A stretch of DNA of 6,353 nucleotides from Candidatus Dojkabacteria bacterium (GTDB lineage Bacteria; Patescibacteriota; Dojkabacteria; SC72), in contig JAAZIL010000037.1 of the NCBI GenBank assembly GCA_012800885.1, forward strand, positions 1 to 6,353, in the 5' to 3' direction. The translations under genes and the position numbers were made by a program. This document shows, in pieces, positions 5,950 to 6,353 of the stretch; the first letter of the stretch is position 1; every line of letters begins with the position of its first letter. The notes under the pieces are model-generated. The model worked only from the letters and a program-made list of their open reading frames with translations. It did not search any database and was not told where the DNA came from.

Positions 5950-5960
5950 TATTCTAAGAA
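5943..5960. repeat. Perfect hairpin overlapping the ppaC stop codon
   Basis: TTCTTAG (5943-5949), a 4-nt loop TATT, and CTAAGAA (5954-5960) form a perfect 7-bp stem. The TAG stop of the pyrophosphatase gene is the last part of the left arm. No T-run follows on the plus strand, so it is not a standard intrinsic terminator for ppaC; it may protect the mRNA 3' end or slow polymerase. Confidence 0.55.
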
Positions 5961-5965
5961 GATTA

Positions 5966-6022
5966 TGAAAGGGGAACCTAAAAATGTGTAAAGACACAAA
6001 TAGTACATAGGCACCCCTTTCA
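5966..6022. repeat. Long composite stem-loop between convergent genes, possible bidirectional terminator or 3'-end structure
   Basis: The outer arms TGAAAGGGG (5966-5974) and CCCCTTTCA (6014-6022) pair perfectly over 9 bp. After a 2-by-2 internal loop, CCTA (5977-5980) pairs with TAGG (6008-6011). At the tip TGTGT (5985-5989) pairs with ACACA (5994-5998) around AAAG. The element fills most of the space between the ends of ppaC and the convergent minus-strand gene, whose TAG is 3 bp away. Neither strand has a clear T-tract after the stem, so termination would be atypical. No ORF of meaningful size lies in it. Confidence 0.5.
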
Positions 6023-6025
6023 GAT

Positions 6026-6353
6026 CTATTCATTTATGGAGAAGTATATACTTCCCTTTTTTGAAAAAAAACGTGTAGAAATTTTCAATTCTACACCGTT
6101 TGCTACGTAATAAGCACAATTTCTCATTTCTGAACCAAATTTTTTACTGTTTTTAACAATAAAAGGTTCGCCACCAGGGCACAAGATAACAGCACGAATC
6201 TTATTATACTCCCAGCTCACGGGAGCAGGGATTTCAACCATTGAGGTGAGAATCTCTTCAGCATCTGCTAAAGATTGCTGCTGTAATGTCTCGTAGGCAA
6301 TATTTGTTGTATAGACGAAAAAGCTTACTAACAATACCCCTATGATTCCAAAA
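6026..6353 (-). CDS. Membrane-anchored protein with pilin/pseudopilin-like architecture (partial, 5' end beyond window)
   Basis: The frame is open to the right edge: codons upstream of a possible TTG start at 6332-6334 continue FGIIGVL without a stop, so the true start lies outside the window. What is visible is a hydrophobic N-terminal segment (FGIIGVLLVSFFVY), an amphipathic Gln/Ala/Glu-rich helix (ETLQQQSLADAEEILTSM) and a beta-rich domain of about 70 residues with two cysteines, C52 and C73 counted from the TTG, which could form a disulfide. This layout resembles type IV pilins and pseudopilins after the prepilin cleavage site, but the diagnostic GFTLIE-type motif is not in view. Any single-pass protein with a small extracytoplasmic domain would fit. 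It ends with TAG facing ppaC. The hydrophobic start and open frame are seen; the pilin link is a guess. Confidence 0.6.
   Translation of the reverse strand, partial: FGIIGVLLVSFFVYTTNIAYETLQQQSLADAEEILTSMVEIPAPVSWEYNKIRAVILCPGGEPFIVKNSKKFGSEMRNCAYYVANGVELKISTRFFSKKGSIYFSINE

Noticed and set aside
5965..5991. Small plus-strand ORF starting ATGAAAGGGG
   Set aside because: It is only 8 codons long and its bases are explained by the left arm of the stem-loop.
6332..6334. TTG as the true start of the last gene
   Set aside because: The hydrophobic segment continues upstream in frame to the window edge with no stop, so the start is most likely outside.

Overview
This AT-rich, densely packed bacterial window carries eight genes or gene parts. 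It has one regulatory region between nrdR and a divergent nucleotidyltransferase gene, and no RNA genes, insertion sequences or CRISPR arrays that I can see. The short spacers, near absence of Shine-Dalgarno sequences, anaerobic deoxynucleotide synthesis genes and a lone hypothetical protein with a Pro/Asn/Gln-rich N-terminus suggest a small-genome anaerobe, perhaps a Patescibacteria/CPR-type bacterium. That assignment is inference. The full-length frames contain no internal UGA, so UGA is not used as a sense codon here.

Layout: 1-2629 (minus strand) is an anaerobic deoxynucleotide operon read right to left: nrdR, nrdD (691 aa), then a separate small ORF that runs off the left edge. The small ORF carries the glycyl-radical motif normally fused to the C-terminus of NrdD, so the class III ribonucleotide reductase appears split into a catalytic subunit and a stand-alone glycyl-radical peptide. 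Two tandem NrdR boxes with a 16-bp gap (2631-2678) overlap the probable promoter and imply that NrdR controls the whole operon. A weaker third box lies at 2719-2734.

2856-3365 (plus) encodes an RfaE/TagD-like nucleotidyltransferase. It converges on and overlaps by 4 bp a thioredoxin-reductase-like flavoprotein (3362-4303, minus), which is preceded 12 bp upstream by a 200-aa hypothetical protein (4316-4918, minus). These two minus-strand genes probably form an operon from a TTGACA-type promoter. 5026-5949 (plus) encodes a DHH/DHHA2 family manganese-dependent inorganic pyrophosphatase. Two hairpins lie between it and the end of a convergent, 5'-truncated membrane-anchored protein (6026 to the right edge, minus).

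Functionally, the left half makes dNTPs anaerobically under NrdR control. The pyrophosphatase would remove pyrophosphate from DNA, RNA and nucleotide-sugar synthesis. The TrxR-like protein could supply thiol-based reducing power, possibly to the reductase, but no thioredoxin gene and no NrdG activase are visible in the window.
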